DNA of 64,000 bases from an uncultured Bacteroidales bacterium (GTDB lineage: Bacteria; Bacteroidota; Bacteroidia; Bacteroidales; UBA932). Position 1 is the first letter of the stretch, and each line of letters opens with the position of its first letter. The DNA lies in NCBI GenBank assembly GCA_900320185.1, contig ONRD01000001.1:124001-188000 (forward strand), given 5' to 3'. A model generated the notes under the pieces. That model did no database searches, had not been told where the DNA came from, and worked only from the letters and a program-made list of their open reading frames with translations. The position numbers and the translations under genes are program-made. This document shows positions 51,917 to 60,097 of the stretch, in pieces.

Positions 51917-52549
51917 TCATCGCATCCATCCCGCAGGATCAGCCCTCCACTGCCGGAGGACGTCCATGTCCGACGGTTCGATGAAACCGGACTCGCATGC
52001 TTCTTCAAGAAGCGCACCATAATTTGAAAGGGTTGACAGGGTGACTCCCTCCGAGGCGAACCTTTCTTCCGCCTCGGGGAACCGGTAGCTGAATATGGCC
52101 ACCATGCCGAGCACCCTTGCACCGGCTTCGCGGAGCGCCTTCACCGCCTCGAGGCTGCTCATCCCGGTAGACACGAGGTCCTCCACCACCACGGTCGGAG
52201 AGCCCGTGGCCAGCATGCCTTCTATCCTGGATCCGGTGCCATGGTCCTTGGGCTTGGGCCTGACATAGACGAAAGGCTTCCCCAGCCTGTCAGCGACGAG
52301 GGCGCCGTGCGCAATGGCTCCGGTGGCGACTCCCGCAACCGTTTCAGCCTCGGGGAAGAGTTCCCGGGCGCGGCCGGCGAGCCAGGACGCCACCTTTCCC
52401 CGAAGCCCGGGGTCGCCGAGGATGCGTCGGTTGTCGCAATAGATCGGGGAGCGCCAGCCGCTGGCCCACGTGAAGGGCTCGCCGGGGCGGAGCAGCACAG
52501 CCTTGATGCGCAGCAGCTCGGATGCAAGTTTTCTTTCTACGTTTTCCAT
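51917..52549 (-). CDS. pyrE: Orotate phosphoribosyltransferase
   Basis: 210 residues from the ATG at 52549. FTWASGWRSPIYCDNRRILG at the N-terminus is the PyrE substrate region, VAGVATGAIAHGALVADRLG follows, and KPFVYVRPKPKDHGTGSRIE leads to the PRPP loop VVVEDLVSTGMSSLEAVK near residue 120. It makes orotidine 5'-monophosphate from orotate and PRPP. A longer in-frame extension upstream has no coding character. A TATATTTG box lies 38 bp before the start. Confidence 0.95.
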   Translation of the reverse strand: MENVERKLASELLRIKAVLLRPGEPFTWASGWRSPIYCDNRRILGDPGLRGKVASWLAGRARELFPEAETVAGVATGAIAHGALVADRLGKPFVYVRPKPKDHGTGSRIEGMLATGSPTVVVEDLVSTGMSSLEAVKALREAGARVLGMVAIFSYRFPEAEERFASEGVTLSTLSNYGALLEEACESGFIEPSDMDVLRQWRADPAGWMR

Positions 52550-52571
52550 ATTCCGGTAATGTTTTCGTAAA

Positions 52572-52603
52572 TTGCGGGCCGGATTACAAATATAATCATT
52601 TTG
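52572..52603 (+). promoter_or_regulatory. Possible promoter of the Nudix gene
   Basis: TTG (52572-52574), 21 bp, TCATTTTG (52596-52603), one mismatch to TAnnTTTG. It ends 9 bp before the ATG at 52613, so the leader would be almost absent. It overlaps the divergent pyrE promoter. Confidence 0.35.
52587..52594 (-). promoter_or_regulatory. -7 element of the pyrE promoter
   Basis: TATATTTG on the minus strand, a perfect TAnnTTTG, 38 bp before the pyrE ATG. No clear TTG at 19-21 bp. Confidence 0.5.
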
Positions 52604-52612
52604 GGGCTCACA

Positions 52613-53224
52613 ATGCACAAGATCTACCTTGAAAAGAGATGCATGGTCATCTGCTCTCCCGAGGAGCAGGCCCTGGGGGACCCCAATTCCATAGAGCTCC
52701 ACCTGGGAGACTCCCCCGACTTCGCCGCCCTGGTCTCCATGTTCCAGACATCGGGATCGCTGTCCAGGATCTACATCCCCACCCCATGCGAGGAGAAGAC
52801 CTACAAGTCGTTCTGTTCCCAGTTCAAGGAAGTGAACGCCGCAGGAGGGCTGGTCTCGAACAGGCGCGGAGACGTGCTCCTTATCAGCCGCAACGGGATG
52901 TGGGACCTTCCCAAGGGGCACCAGGAGGAAGGAGAGGACATCCGTACCACCGCCCTTCGGGAAGTTCAGGAGGAGACAGGGGTCGGTCAGCTGGAACTGG
53001 GGGAACTGATCTGCGTGACGGACCACTGCTACCTCCGCGGCGGGACATGGCACCTCAAGCACACGTGGTGGTATGACATGCTCTACACCGACCCGGTTGA
53101 CCTGACCCCGCAGAGGGAGGAGGACATCACAAAGGCCGCATGGGTCGCCCGCTCCAGCCTGTCCCCATACCTGAAGAACACCTACCCGTCGATAATGGAA
53201 GTGTTCAGGGAGGAGCGCATCTGA
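52613..53224 (+). CDS. Nudix hydrolase
   Basis: 203 residues from the ATG at 52613. The Nudix box is complete near residues 103-125: G-HQEEG-E, seven residues, REVQEETGV, the metal-binding Glu residues being in REVQEE. It is preceded by AAGGLVSNRRGDVLLISRNG and WDLPKG. The first 75 residues (VICSPEEQALGDPNSIELHL) are an extra N-terminal part found in Bacteroidota members. Nudix enzymes hydrolyse nucleoside diphosphates linked to another moiety; the substrate is unknown. It diverges from pyrE. Confidence 0.88.
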   Translation: MHKIYLEKRCMVICSPEEQALGDPNSIELHLGDSPDFAALVSMFQTSGSLSRIYIPTPCEEKTYKSFCSQFKEVNAAGGLVSNRRGDVLLISRNGMWDLPKGHQEEGEDIRTTALREVQEETGVGQLELGELICVTDHCYLRGGTWHLKHTWWYDMLYTDPVDLTPQREEDITKAAWVARSSLSPYLKNTYPSIMEVFREERI

Positions 53225-53293
53225 CGGAATTTCAGTGTTTGAAACATTTCCGCAACTTTTTCCGTATAGTTAAAGTATCGGTATGATTGAAAC

Positions 53294-54361
53294 ATGAAAC
53301 TTTCTCAATTCCAATTCCTCCTTCCGAAGGACCGTCTTGCGCAGGAACCTACAAGGTGGCGCGACGAATGCAAGCTCATGGTCGTCCACAAGGACACCGG
53401 CGAGATCGAACACAGGATATTCAAGGACGTGATCGACTATTTCGGGAAAGGCGACACCTTCGTGTTCAACGACACCAAGGTATTCCCCGCCCGCCTTTAC
53501 GGAAAGAAGGAGAAGACCGGCGCGGACATAATGGTCTTCCTGCTGCGTGAGCTCAACCGCGAGCAGCACCTCTGGGACGTGATAGTGGATCCGGCAAGGA
53601 AGATAAGGATCGGGAACAAGCTGTACTTCGGAGACGACCAGAGCCTGGTCGCGGAAGTGATCGACAACACCACCTCCAGGGGACGCACCCTCAGGTTCCT
53701 CTACGACGGCCCCTACGAGGACTTCAAGGAGCAGCTTTTCAGCCTCGGTGAGATACCCGTCCCCAAGTGGGTCAAGAACGAAGTCTCGGAAGAGGACAAC
53801 GAGAACTACCAGACAATCTTCGCAAGGAACGAGGGCGCAGTCGCCGTGCCTGCGGCCGGGATCCACTTCAGCCGCGAACTGTTCAACCGGATGATCCTGA
53901 AGGACATCGAAAAGGCTTTCATCACCGAGCACATGGGGATCGGACAGTTCCGGAGGGTGGACGTGGAAGACCTCTCCAAGCACAGGATGGATTCGGAGAG
54001 GCTGATCATCACCCCCGAGGCCTGCAGCATCATCAACAAGTCCAAGGGCGAGGGGCACAGGGTCGTCGCAGTCGGCACCACCGTCCTCCGGGGCCTTGAG
54101 ACCTACGTGACCACGACCCATGAGGTCAAGCCTTTCGACGGATGGACCAACAAGTTCATCTTCCCGCCCTACGAGTTCTCCGTACCTGACGCCCTCATCT
54201 CCGGATTCCATCTTCCCGAGTCCACCATGCTGATGGCTGTGGCCGCCTTCGGCGGATTCGACAAGGTCAAGGAGGCCTACCAGGTGGCCCTCGACTACAG
54301 GGACGAGGAGGGCGGAGCCTACAGGTTCGGCCCCTACGGCGACGCGATGCTTATCCTGTAG
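53294..54361 (+). CDS. queA: tRNA preQ1(34) S-adenosylmethionine ribosyltransferase-isomerase QueA
   Basis: 355 residues. [20 protein letters not shown] at the start is the QueA entry (LP..RIAQ.P). [19 protein letters not shown] (near 55-73), [16 protein letters not shown], and [16 protein letters not shown] are family blocks. QueA makes epoxyqueuosine at the wobble base of tRNAs for Asp, Asn, His and Tyr. It stands alone between the Nudix gene and dprA and is followed by a strong hairpin terminator at 54434. Confidence 0.95.
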   Translation: MKLSQFQFLLPKDRLAQEPTRWRDECKLMVVHKDTGEIEHRIFKDVIDYFGKGDTFVFNDTKVFPARLYGKKEKTGADIMVFLLRELNREQHLWDVIVDPARKIRIGNKLYFGDDQSLVAEVIDNTTSRGRTLRFLYDGPYEDFKEQLFSLGEIPVPKWVKNEVSEEDNENYQTIFARNEGAVAVPAAGIHFSRELFNRMILKDIEKAFITEHMGIGQFRRVDVEDLSKHRMDSERLIITPEACSIINKSKGEGHRVVAVGTTVLRGLETYVTTTHEVKPFDGWTNKFIFPPYEFSVPDALISGFHLPESTMLMAVAAFGGFDKVKEAYQVALDYRDEEGGAYRFGPYGDAMLIL

Positions 54362-54433
54362 CCGCCCCGGCGAGCACTCCGCAAGGCCGTACTTCATAAA
54401 AAACGGAAATTTCCAAAAGAATCGTCAATACTT

Positions 54434-54466
54434 TCGCTCCGGACCCCCTTCCGGAGCGATTTTTTC
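54434..54466 (+). terminator. Rho-independent terminator after queA
   Basis: TCGCTCCGG (54434-54442) pairs perfectly with CCGGAGCGA (54451-54459) over an 8-nt loop and is followed by six T residues. It separates queA from dprA. Confidence 0.85.
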
Positions 54467-54494
54467 CTTTTATTGCCACCGACTGCAAAATCGG

Positions 54495-55676
54495 ATGACC
54501 ATGGACGGTAGTTTTGAAGAGAAGGCCGGGCTCTGCGCCCTGAACAAGATTTTCGGCTTTTCCCCCCGCCAGGCGCTGCGCCTGCTGGAAGCTTTCGGCT
54601 CGGCACGGGAAGCGTTCCTCAGGCCAAGGGACGAGATCGAAAGGGTCCTGGGCCCCGGGGCCGGGGAGAAAACCCTGTCGCAACTGTCCTGGAGCGCTTT
54701 CGAATCAGCCGCGATCGAGCTTGAAGGGCTGGAGGGGAAGGGCTGCACTTTCATCGGGATAGGCGAGGACGGATACCCTTCCTTGCTGGCAGAGTGCGAC
54801 GACCCTCCGCTCGGGCTCTACTACAGGGGAGTTTCGCCGCCGGAAGAGGTATTCGACGGTCCGCCGGCCATCGCCGTCATCGGCACGCGCAACTTGACTT
54901 CCTATGGAGCGGACTGGTGCGAAAGGATAGTCTCCGCCATGTCCGGCACCGAGGTAAGGCCCGTGATAGTCAGCGGGCTTGCCCTGGGCGTCGATGTCAC
55001 GGCACACCGGACCGCCCTCGACCTCGGGATACCGACAGTGGCCGTGATGGCCACCGGCATCGATTCCATCTATCCGGGCGCCAACCGCGGCACCGGCGAA
55101 CGGATTGCCGCGACTCCTGGCTGCGCCTTGGTGACGGATTACCCTCCCGGGACCACGGCGATGCCGGTCAACTTCCTCAGGAGGAACAGGATAATAGCCG
55201 GCATCTCGCGCTCTACGATACTTGTGGAATCAAGGATCAGGGGCGGAGGCATGATGACGGCCAGGCTCGCCGCATCTTACGACAGGGACGTGTTCGCCCT
55301 TCCCGGAAGGGTGGACGACCCAGTCTCCCAAGGCTGCAACCTGCTCATAAGGGAAAACCTGGCGGAAAGCATCGGCGGACTGGGGGAACTCATGGAGAAA
55401 CTCGGCCTGGGAAGCGCCAAGGGTGCCTCCAGGGAAGATTTCGAAGCAGAAGTCAGGAGCCATTACCAGGGACTCACGACGCAGGAAGACACGGCGAGGA
55501 TCGCCCGGCTTGCCAGGGCGGTGAAGGCCTGCAGGGGGATATCCATGGACGAACTGTGCACGAAGCTGGACCTTGACTATAGCGAGGTCGGCAGGATCGT
55601 GACCATGCTGGAGTGCGACGGGTTCATCTCTGTCGACCTGCTGCAACACTGCAGCGCCAGGATGATAAAAAGATAA
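54495..55676 (+). CDS. dprA: DNA-processing protein DprA
   Basis: 393 residues: a helical SAM/HhH-like start (FGFSPRQALRLLEAFGSARE), the Rossmann-like core and a C-terminal winged helix. Core motifs: IAVIGTRNLTSYGADWC near 130, IVSGLALGVDVTAHRTALD, VMATGIDSIYPGANRGT, and TAMPVNFLRRNRIIAGISRS near 220, then the phosphate/DNA region ESRIRGGGMMTARLA. DprA loads RecA onto incoming single-stranded DNA in transformation; in many non-competent bacteria it is simply conserved. It is followed by tatD with only 20 bp between. Confidence 0.94.
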   Translation: MTMDGSFEEKAGLCALNKIFGFSPRQALRLLEAFGSAREAFLRPRDEIERVLGPGAGEKTLSQLSWSAFESAAIELEGLEGKGCTFIGIGEDGYPSLLAECDDPPLGLYYRGVSPPEEVFDGPPAIAVIGTRNLTSYGADWCERIVSAMSGTEVRPVIVSGLALGVDVTAHRTALDLGIPTVAVMATGIDSIYPGANRGTGERIAATPGCALVTDYPPGTTAMPVNFLRRNRIIAGISRSTILVESRIRGGGMMTARLAASYDRDVFALPGRVDDPVSQGCNLLIRENLAESIGGLGELMEKLGLGSAKGASREDFEAEVRSHYQGLTTQEDTARIARLARAVKACRGISMDELCTKLDLDYSEVGRIVTMLECDGFISVDLLQHCSARMIKR

Positions 55677-55684
55677 AAAATACT

Positions 55685-55692
55685 TACCTTTG
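55685..55692 (+). promoter_or_regulatory. -7 element directly before tatD
   Basis: TACCTTTG is a perfect TAnnTTTG box ending 4 bp before the GTG start proposed for tatD. It implies a leaderless transcript for tatD-ansA. No TTG at the usual distance. Confidence 0.45.
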
Positions 55693-55696
55693 GCAT

Positions 55697-56458
55697 GTGC
55701 TGTACATAGACACTCACTGCCACATTTCCGACAAGGCTTTTTCCGGAGAGGAAGACGCCTACATCCAGTGCGCCCTCGACAGCGGAGTCGGCCTCATGCT
55801 CCAGCCTGACACCGACAGCAGCGAACGCAAGGACATGTTCGACCTGGTGGACAGGCATCCCGACGTCCTCCGCCCCATGCTCGGCCTCTACCCCGGCTCC
55901 GTCGGCGCCGACTGGAGGGATGAGATCGGGAAGATGCTTGAATATTCAGGCAGGCCCGTCGTCGCGATCGGCGAGATAGGCCTCGACTACCATGAAGGGA
56001 AGGAGTTCGCCAGGGAGCAGGTCGAAGCCCTGGAATGGCAGTTCGACTACGCTGCAGGCCGCGGCCTTCCCGTGAACATCCACATGAGGGATGCCATGGG
56101 AGATTTCATCGAGGTGGTCCGCAGGCACAAGGGACTCAGGGGCAACATGCACGCCTACAGCGGCTCCTACGAGTCGTTCCTCGAACTGAGCAGGCTCGGG
56201 GACTGGTACATCGGCGTCGGCGGAGTGGTCACTTTCAAGAACGCGTCCCTTGCCGAGGTCGTTAGGAAAATCCCCCTGGACAGGATCGTCCTGGAGACCG
56301 ACGCACCGTACCTCTCTCCGGTCCCCCTGCGCGGGAGGAGGAACGAAAGCTCCAACATACCCATCATCGCGGCGAAGGTGGCCGAACTCAAAGGGATCCC
56401 TGTCGAGGAAGTCGCCCGGGCTACGACCCTCAACGCTAAAACTCTTTTCGGACTATGA
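55697..56458 (+). CDS. tatD: TatD family metal-dependent DNase
   Basis: 253 residues from the GTG at 55697, giving MLYIDTHCHISDKAF, which starts the TIM-barrel hydrolase right at the metal motif H-x-H, as the family does. A longer frame back to 55613 is inside dprA. AIGEIGLDYHEGK near 92 supplies the metal Glu, PVNIHMRDAMGDFIEVV and NMHAYSGSYESFLELS the next His ligands, and VLETDAPYLSPVPLRGRRNE the C-terminal Asp motif. TatD enzymes are 3'-5' exonucleases or deoxyribonucleases in repair and DNA degradation. The end overlaps ansA (ATGA). Confidence 0.92.
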   Translation: MLYIDTHCHISDKAFSGEEDAYIQCALDSGVGLMLQPDTDSSERKDMFDLVDRHPDVLRPMLGLYPGSVGADWRDEIGKMLEYSGRPVVAIGEIGLDYHEGKEFAREQVEALEWQFDYAAGRGLPVNIHMRDAMGDFIEVVRRHKGLRGNMHAYSGSYESFLELSRLGDWYIGVGGVVTFKNASLAEVVRKIPLDRIVLETDAPYLSPVPLRGRRNESSNIPIIAAKVAELKGIPVEEVARATTLNAKTLFGL

Positions 56459-57498
56459 CAACCCAGACAAGGTCATCGATCCTGATGGTCTACACAGGCG
56501 GTACGATCGGCATGAAGCAAGACCCGCAGGACCTCACCCTGAAGCCTTTCGACTTCAGCCAGATACTCGAGGAGGTGCCCGAACTCCAGAAGTTCGCCCT
56601 CAGGATCGACTCCTACACCTTCGATCCCCTGATCGATTCTTCCGACGTGAAGCCCGCCATGTGGCAGGAACTCGCGACCCTCATACGGGACAGGTACGAT
56701 TCCTACGACGGGTTCGTGGTGCTCCACGGGACGGACACGATGGCATATTCGGCGTCCGCCCTGAGCTTCATGCTGGAGAACCTCGCCAAACCAGTGGTGT
56801 TCACGGGGAGCCAGCTCCCTATCGGGGTTCCCAGGACGGACGGGAAGGAGAACCTGATTTCCGCGGTGGAGATCGCCTCGGCGAAGGATGCCGACGGCCA
56901 TGCCATGGTGCCGGAGGTGAGCATATTCTTCAACTCGAAACTGCTGAGGGGAAACCGGAGCACCAAGGTCAGTTCGGAGGACTTCAGCGCGTTCGCTTCC
57001 CCTGACTACCCGCCGCTGGCTGAAGCCGGCATCAGCATCCGGTACAACACGCCAGCCATACGCAAGCCGCAGTCGTGGGACGCCCCGCTGAAAATCTGGA
57101 CATCGCTGGACACAAGGGTGTCGATACTCAAGATACATCCCGGGATCACCCCCCACCTGATGAGGCATTTCCTGTGCGATCCCCAGACCAGGGCGGTGAT
57201 CATCGAGACCTACGGTTCCGGGAATGCGCCTTCGGGACAGTGGTTCCTGGACAGCGTAGAGGAGGCTTCCAGGATGGGCAAGGTGGTGATGAACGTGACG
57301 CAGTGCCTCGCCGGCCGGGTGAACATGGACTTGTACGCTACCGGGAAGGCCCTCAAGCGGGCCGGTGTCGTGTCGGGTGGCGACATGACTACAGAGGGGG
57401 CCCTCGGGAAACTGTTCTGCCTGCTTGGACGCAATCCGGACAACGAATGGGTCAAGGCAAGGCTGGGAGACGATCTTATGGGAGAAATTTCCCGCTAA
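56455..57498 (+). CDS. ansA: L-asparaginase (type I)
   Basis: 347 residues, no signal peptide. Two catalytic threonine motifs are visible: SILMVYTGGTIGMKQD near 8-23 and FVVLHGTDTMAYSASAL near 88. Then PVVFTGSQLPIGVPRTDGKEN provides the Lys near 165. Cytoplasmic type I asparaginases hydrolyse asparagine to aspartate and ammonia. The ATG overlaps the tatD stop, so the genes are coupled. No terminator follows before the ExbB gene. Confidence 0.93.
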   Translation: MTTQTRSSILMVYTGGTIGMKQDPQDLTLKPFDFSQILEEVPELQKFALRIDSYTFDPLIDSSDVKPAMWQELATLIRDRYDSYDGFVVLHGTDTMAYSASALSFMLENLAKPVVFTGSQLPIGVPRTDGKENLISAVEIASAKDADGHAMVPEVSIFFNSKLLRGNRSTKVSSEDFSAFASPDYPPLAEAGISIRYNTPAIRKPQSWDAPLKIWTSLDTRVSILKIHPGITPHLMRHFLCDPQTRAVIIETYGSGNAPSGQWFLDSVEEASRMGKVVMNVTQCLAGRVNMDLYATGKALKRAGVVSGGDMTTEGALGKLFCLLGRNPDNEWVKARLGDDLMGEISR

Positions 57499-57624
57499 TC
57501 ATTGCCTTTTGAAAATCTTTTCGTAAATTGCAACGGTTTTTTGTGGGGTAATTGTACCCTGCACGGAATGACTGGAAAATATAACTATCTAATACTTTAT
57601 TAATTAAAACACTCAAAAACGGTT
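57499..57624. promoter_or_regulatory. Intergenic region before the ExbB operon with a palindrome
   Basis: AT-rich 126 bp. It holds TTG (57502-57504), 19 bp, TAAATTGC (57524-57531), a weak promoter. It also holds the 14-bp inverted repeat GGGTAATTGTACCC (57546-57559), possibly an operator. Nearer the gene a second weak -7 (TACTTTAT) is possible. Confidence 0.35.
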
Positions 57625-58422
57625 ATGAAAAAATTTTTCATGTTTTTGGCAGTAGCAGGTCTTCTTACCCTCTCTGCAAACATCGCATCCGCCCAGGAGC
57701 AGCCTGAAGCAGCTCCCGCGGCAACCGAGGAAGCCGTCGAGCCCGCAGCACCGGTGTCGGGTGCCGACATCCTCAAAGGCACGGGCGAGGACGTTCCTCT
57801 CCACCAGCAGATCAAGACTTACTTCATCCAGGGAGGTCCGGCCTTCATGTCCGCAATCATCCTCTGCCTGATCCTCGGTCTCGCTCTTGCAATAGAGAGA
57901 ATCCTCTACCTGTCCTTCGCCAAGACGAACACCAAGAAGCTCGTCGCAAAGGTTGAGAAAGCCCTCGAAGAAGGCGGAGTGGAGAAGGCAAAGGAAGTCT
58001 GCCGCAACACCAAGGGCCCCGTCGCCAGCATTTTCTATGATGGCCTGAACCACTATGACGAGGGTCTCGACGTCGTTGAGAAGAGGATCGCTTCCGCCGG
58101 TAGCGTACAGATGAGCCTCATGGAGAACAACCTCTCCTGGATATCCCTGTTCATCGCCCTTGCTCCTTCCCTCGGATTCTTGGGAACGGTCATCGGTATG
58201 GTCAAGGCTTTCGACGCCATCGAGGCTGCGGGTGACATCTCCCCGAACATCGTCGCTGGTGGTATGAAGGTCGCCCTTATCACGACCGTCGGCGGTCTTA
58301 TCGTCGCTATGATTCTTCAGGTGTTCTACAACTACATCCTGTCCAGGATCGACTCACTCTCGATCGACATGGAGAATGCTTCCATCGACCTCGTCGATGT
58401 GCTTGCGAAAAACAAGAAATAA
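57625..58422 (+). CDS. exbB: MotA/TolQ/ExbB proton channel family protein
   Basis: 265 residues. An N-terminal signal-like segment (FFMFLAVAGLLTLSANIASA) and a Pro/Ala/Glu stretch precede the first channel span (FMSAIILCLILGLALAIERI, about 75-95). The ExbB core ISLFIALAPSLGFLGTVIGM VKAF (near 175, written with a break) and GGMKVALITTVGGLIVAMIL follow. It forms the proton channel with ExbD and powers TonB or Tol-type transport across the envelope. It is the first gene of a four-gene unit ending at the terminator near 60.0 kb. Confidence 0.93.
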   Translation: MKKFFMFLAVAGLLTLSANIASAQEQPEAAPAATEEAVEPAAPVSGADILKGTGEDVPLHQQIKTYFIQGGPAFMSAIILCLILGLALAIERILYLSFAKTNTKKLVAKVEKALEEGGVEKAKEVCRNTKGPVASIFYDGLNHYDEGLDVVEKRIASAGSVQMSLMENNLSWISLFIALAPSLGFLGTVIGMVKAFDAIEAAGDISPNIVAGGMKVALITTVGGLIVAMILQVFYNYILSRIDSLSIDMENASIDLVDVLAKNKK

Positions 58423-58462
58423 TCAACTGTAGTAGTTAGGACAACTTTTAGAATCTGATAAA

Positions 58463-58882
58463 ATGAATAAATTATTCAAGATAGTCGGATGGGTACTGGG
58501 ACTGGTAGGACTGTTCCTCGGCATCTTCTGCCTCCTGAAAGGCAACGCCGATAACGAAGGTCCTGTCAACAGCCTCCTCAGCTACACTTACGTACTGTTC
58601 TTCGCAGCCATCGCGATCTGGATCCTTCTGGCAGTGTTCATCGCACTGAAGAATGATCCCAAGAGCCTGCTCAAGGGCCTGCTCTTCATCGTGATCGGCG
58701 TCATCGTCGTCGGCGTCGCCTACATGCTTGCAGGCGGCCAGCCGGTCGAGACGATGAAGGAAGAGATCGCCCCCGGGACCCTCAAACTCACCGACACGAT
58801 GCTCACACTGACCTATATCCTCGGTGGAGCCGCAATCGTTGCTATCATCTTTGGCGCAATCAAGGGCGCTATTAACAAATAA
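58463..58882 (+). CDS. Small membrane protein between ExbB and ExbD
   Basis: 139 residues, four hydrophobic spans: IVGWVLGLVGLFLGIFCLL, YVLFFAAIAIWILLAVFIAL, GLLFIVIGVIVVGVAYMLA and LTYILGGAAIVAIIFGAIKG. There are no charged residues inside spans that would suggest a channel. Loops contain VETMKEEIAPGTLKLTDTM. I recognise no domain. The same arrangement, ExbB, this protein, then two ExbD genes, is common in Bacteroidota, so it is probably an accessory subunit of the proton-driven motor. Function unproven. Confidence 0.8.
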   Translation: MNKLFKIVGWVLGLVGLFLGIFCLLKGNADNEGPVNSLLSYTYVLFFAAIAIWILLAVFIALKNDPKSLLKGLLFIVIGVIVVGVAYMLAGGQPVETMKEEIAPGTLKLTDTMLTLTYILGGAAIVAIIFGAIKGAINK

Positions 58883-58890
58883 TACAAGCT

Positions 58891-59469
58891 ATGTCCAGTA
58901 GAAAAACACCGGGTCTTAACACACAATCAACAGCTGATATCGCTTTCCTTCTGCTGTGCTACTTCCTCATGGTCTCGACCATGGACCAGCAGTCAGGTCT
59001 CCAGCGTCTCCTCCCTCCGATGCCTACAGAGAAGCAGAAGACAGAGGACACGAAGGTCAACAAGCGCAATATCATCATCGTTAGGATCAACTCGTCAGAC
59101 AGACTGTTCGCCGGTGACCAGCTTCTGGATGTCAGCCAGCTCAAGGACAAGATCAAGGAATTCATCACGAACCCCAACGACGACCCCAACCTTCCTGAAA
59201 AGGAGAAGAAGTTCATCGAAGGCTTTGGTGAATATCCTGTTTCCAAAGGTATCATCTCGCTTCAAAATGACCGAGGCACCAGCTACAACGCCTACATAGC
59301 AGTTCAGAACGAACTCGTAAGGGCCGTCAATGAAGTCCGTGCCGAATTCTGCAAGCAGCACTACGGCAAGCCTTACCAGAACCTTACCGAAGACCAGCAG
59401 AAGATAGTCAGGGAGGCAATCCCCCAGAAGATTTCCGAGGCGGAGCCTAAGGATGTAACCAAAAAGTAA
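58891..59469 (+). CDS. ExbD/TolR biopolymer transport protein, first copy
   Basis: 192 residues with one N-terminal span (STADIAFLLLCYFLMVSTM, about 13-31) that carries the essential Asp at position 16, the proton-carrying residue of ExbD/TolR. The periplasmic part is longer than usual (ExbD about 140), with an extended loop around NPNDDPNLPEKEKKFIEGFG. RGTSYNAYIAVQNELVRAVN matches the conserved ExbD helix. It pairs with ExbB. Starts 8 bp after the small membrane protein. Confidence 0.9.
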   Translation: MSSRKTPGLNTQSTADIAFLLLCYFLMVSTMDQQSGLQRLLPPMPTEKQKTEDTKVNKRNIIIVRINSSDRLFAGDQLLDVSQLKDKIKEFITNPNDDPNLPEKEKKFIEGFGEYPVSKGIISLQNDRGTSYNAYIAVQNELVRAVNEVRAEFCKQHYGKPYQNLTEDQQKIVREAIPQKISEAEPKDVTKK

Positions 59470-59481
59470 GGAGGAATAGAA

Positions 59482-59946
59482 ATGCCAGCATTTAAAAGAA
59501 GTGGTAAGAAAGACATGCCGGAGCTCGGAACCAGTTCCGATATCGTGTTCATGTTCCTGTTCTTCTTCATGGTTACTACGCAGATGCGTTCAACCGAGGT
59601 CAAGGTGAAGGTGAAACTTCCCGAGGCGTCGGAAGTCGCAAAGCTTGAGAGGAAGGATTTGGCTTCTTACATCTACATCGGATCGCCGAACGCACAGTAC
59701 GTGAACCAGTTCGGTACCGAAACACGTATCCAGCTGAACGATTCCTTCAAGACCACCAACGACATCCGCGATTTCATCGCCGCGGAACGTGATGCCATGA
59801 GCGAGGCCGACAGGAGCTTGATGCAAGTGTCACTGAAAGCCGACGAAGATGCAAGGATGGGTATAATCACGGACGTGAAGCAGGAACTCAGACGCTGCTC
59901 TGCCCTGAAGATCATGTACGCTGCCAGGAAGGCCGCGGTAAAGTAA
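59482..59946 (+). CDS. ExbD/TolR biopolymer transport protein, second copy
   Basis: 154 residues; span SSDIVFMFLFFFMVTTQM (about 15-32) with the essential Asp near position 16. EVKVKVKLPEASEVAKLERK and IITDVKQELRRCSALKIMYA follow the ExbD pattern. AAGGAGGA lies 7 bp before the ATG, a stronger ribosome site than its neighbours have. Two different ExbD proteins could form a heterodimer in the channel. The unit ends with a strong terminator 20 bp downstream. Confidence 0.9.
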   Translation: MPAFKRSGKKDMPELGTSSDIVFMFLFFFMVTTQMRSTEVKVKVKLPEASEVAKLERKDLASYIYIGSPNAQYVNQFGTETRIQLNDSFKTTNDIRDFIAAERDAMSEADRSLMQVSLKADEDARMGIITDVKQELRRCSALKIMYAARKAAVK

Positions 59947-59965
59947 CCATCCGGGATTCCCAATA

Positions 59966-60017
59966 AAGGGAGGATGACCCGAAAGTCCATCGGACTTGGA
60001 GGTCATCCTCCTTTTTT
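59966..60017 (+). terminator. Rho-independent terminator after the ExbD genes
   Basis: GGAGGATGACC (59969-59979) pairs with GGTCATCCTCC (60001-60011), with an inner stem AAGTCC/GGACTT (59983-59988 and 59992-59997), followed by six T residues. Upstream AAA can extend the pairing. Confidence 0.9.
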
Positions 60018-60033
60018 ATTATGACGCAGACTG

Positions 60034-60064
60034 TTTGGTGTGCCTGATTTTTTGAGTATCTTTG
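60034..60064 (+). promoter_or_regulatory. Promoter of asnS
   Basis: TTTG (60034-60037), 19 bp, TATCTTTG (60057-60064). Both elements match the Bacteroidota consensus. The leader would be about 25-30 nt, ending at the ATG at 60098. Confidence 0.75.
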
Positions 60065-60097
60065 TGAGATTATATTTATTTGTCAAAGTACAAGGAA

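Noticed and set aside
53225..53293. Promoter of queA
   Set aside because: TTTG and a TATAGTTA-like box are present but the spacing (about 23 bp) and sequence are poor, so it was not listed.
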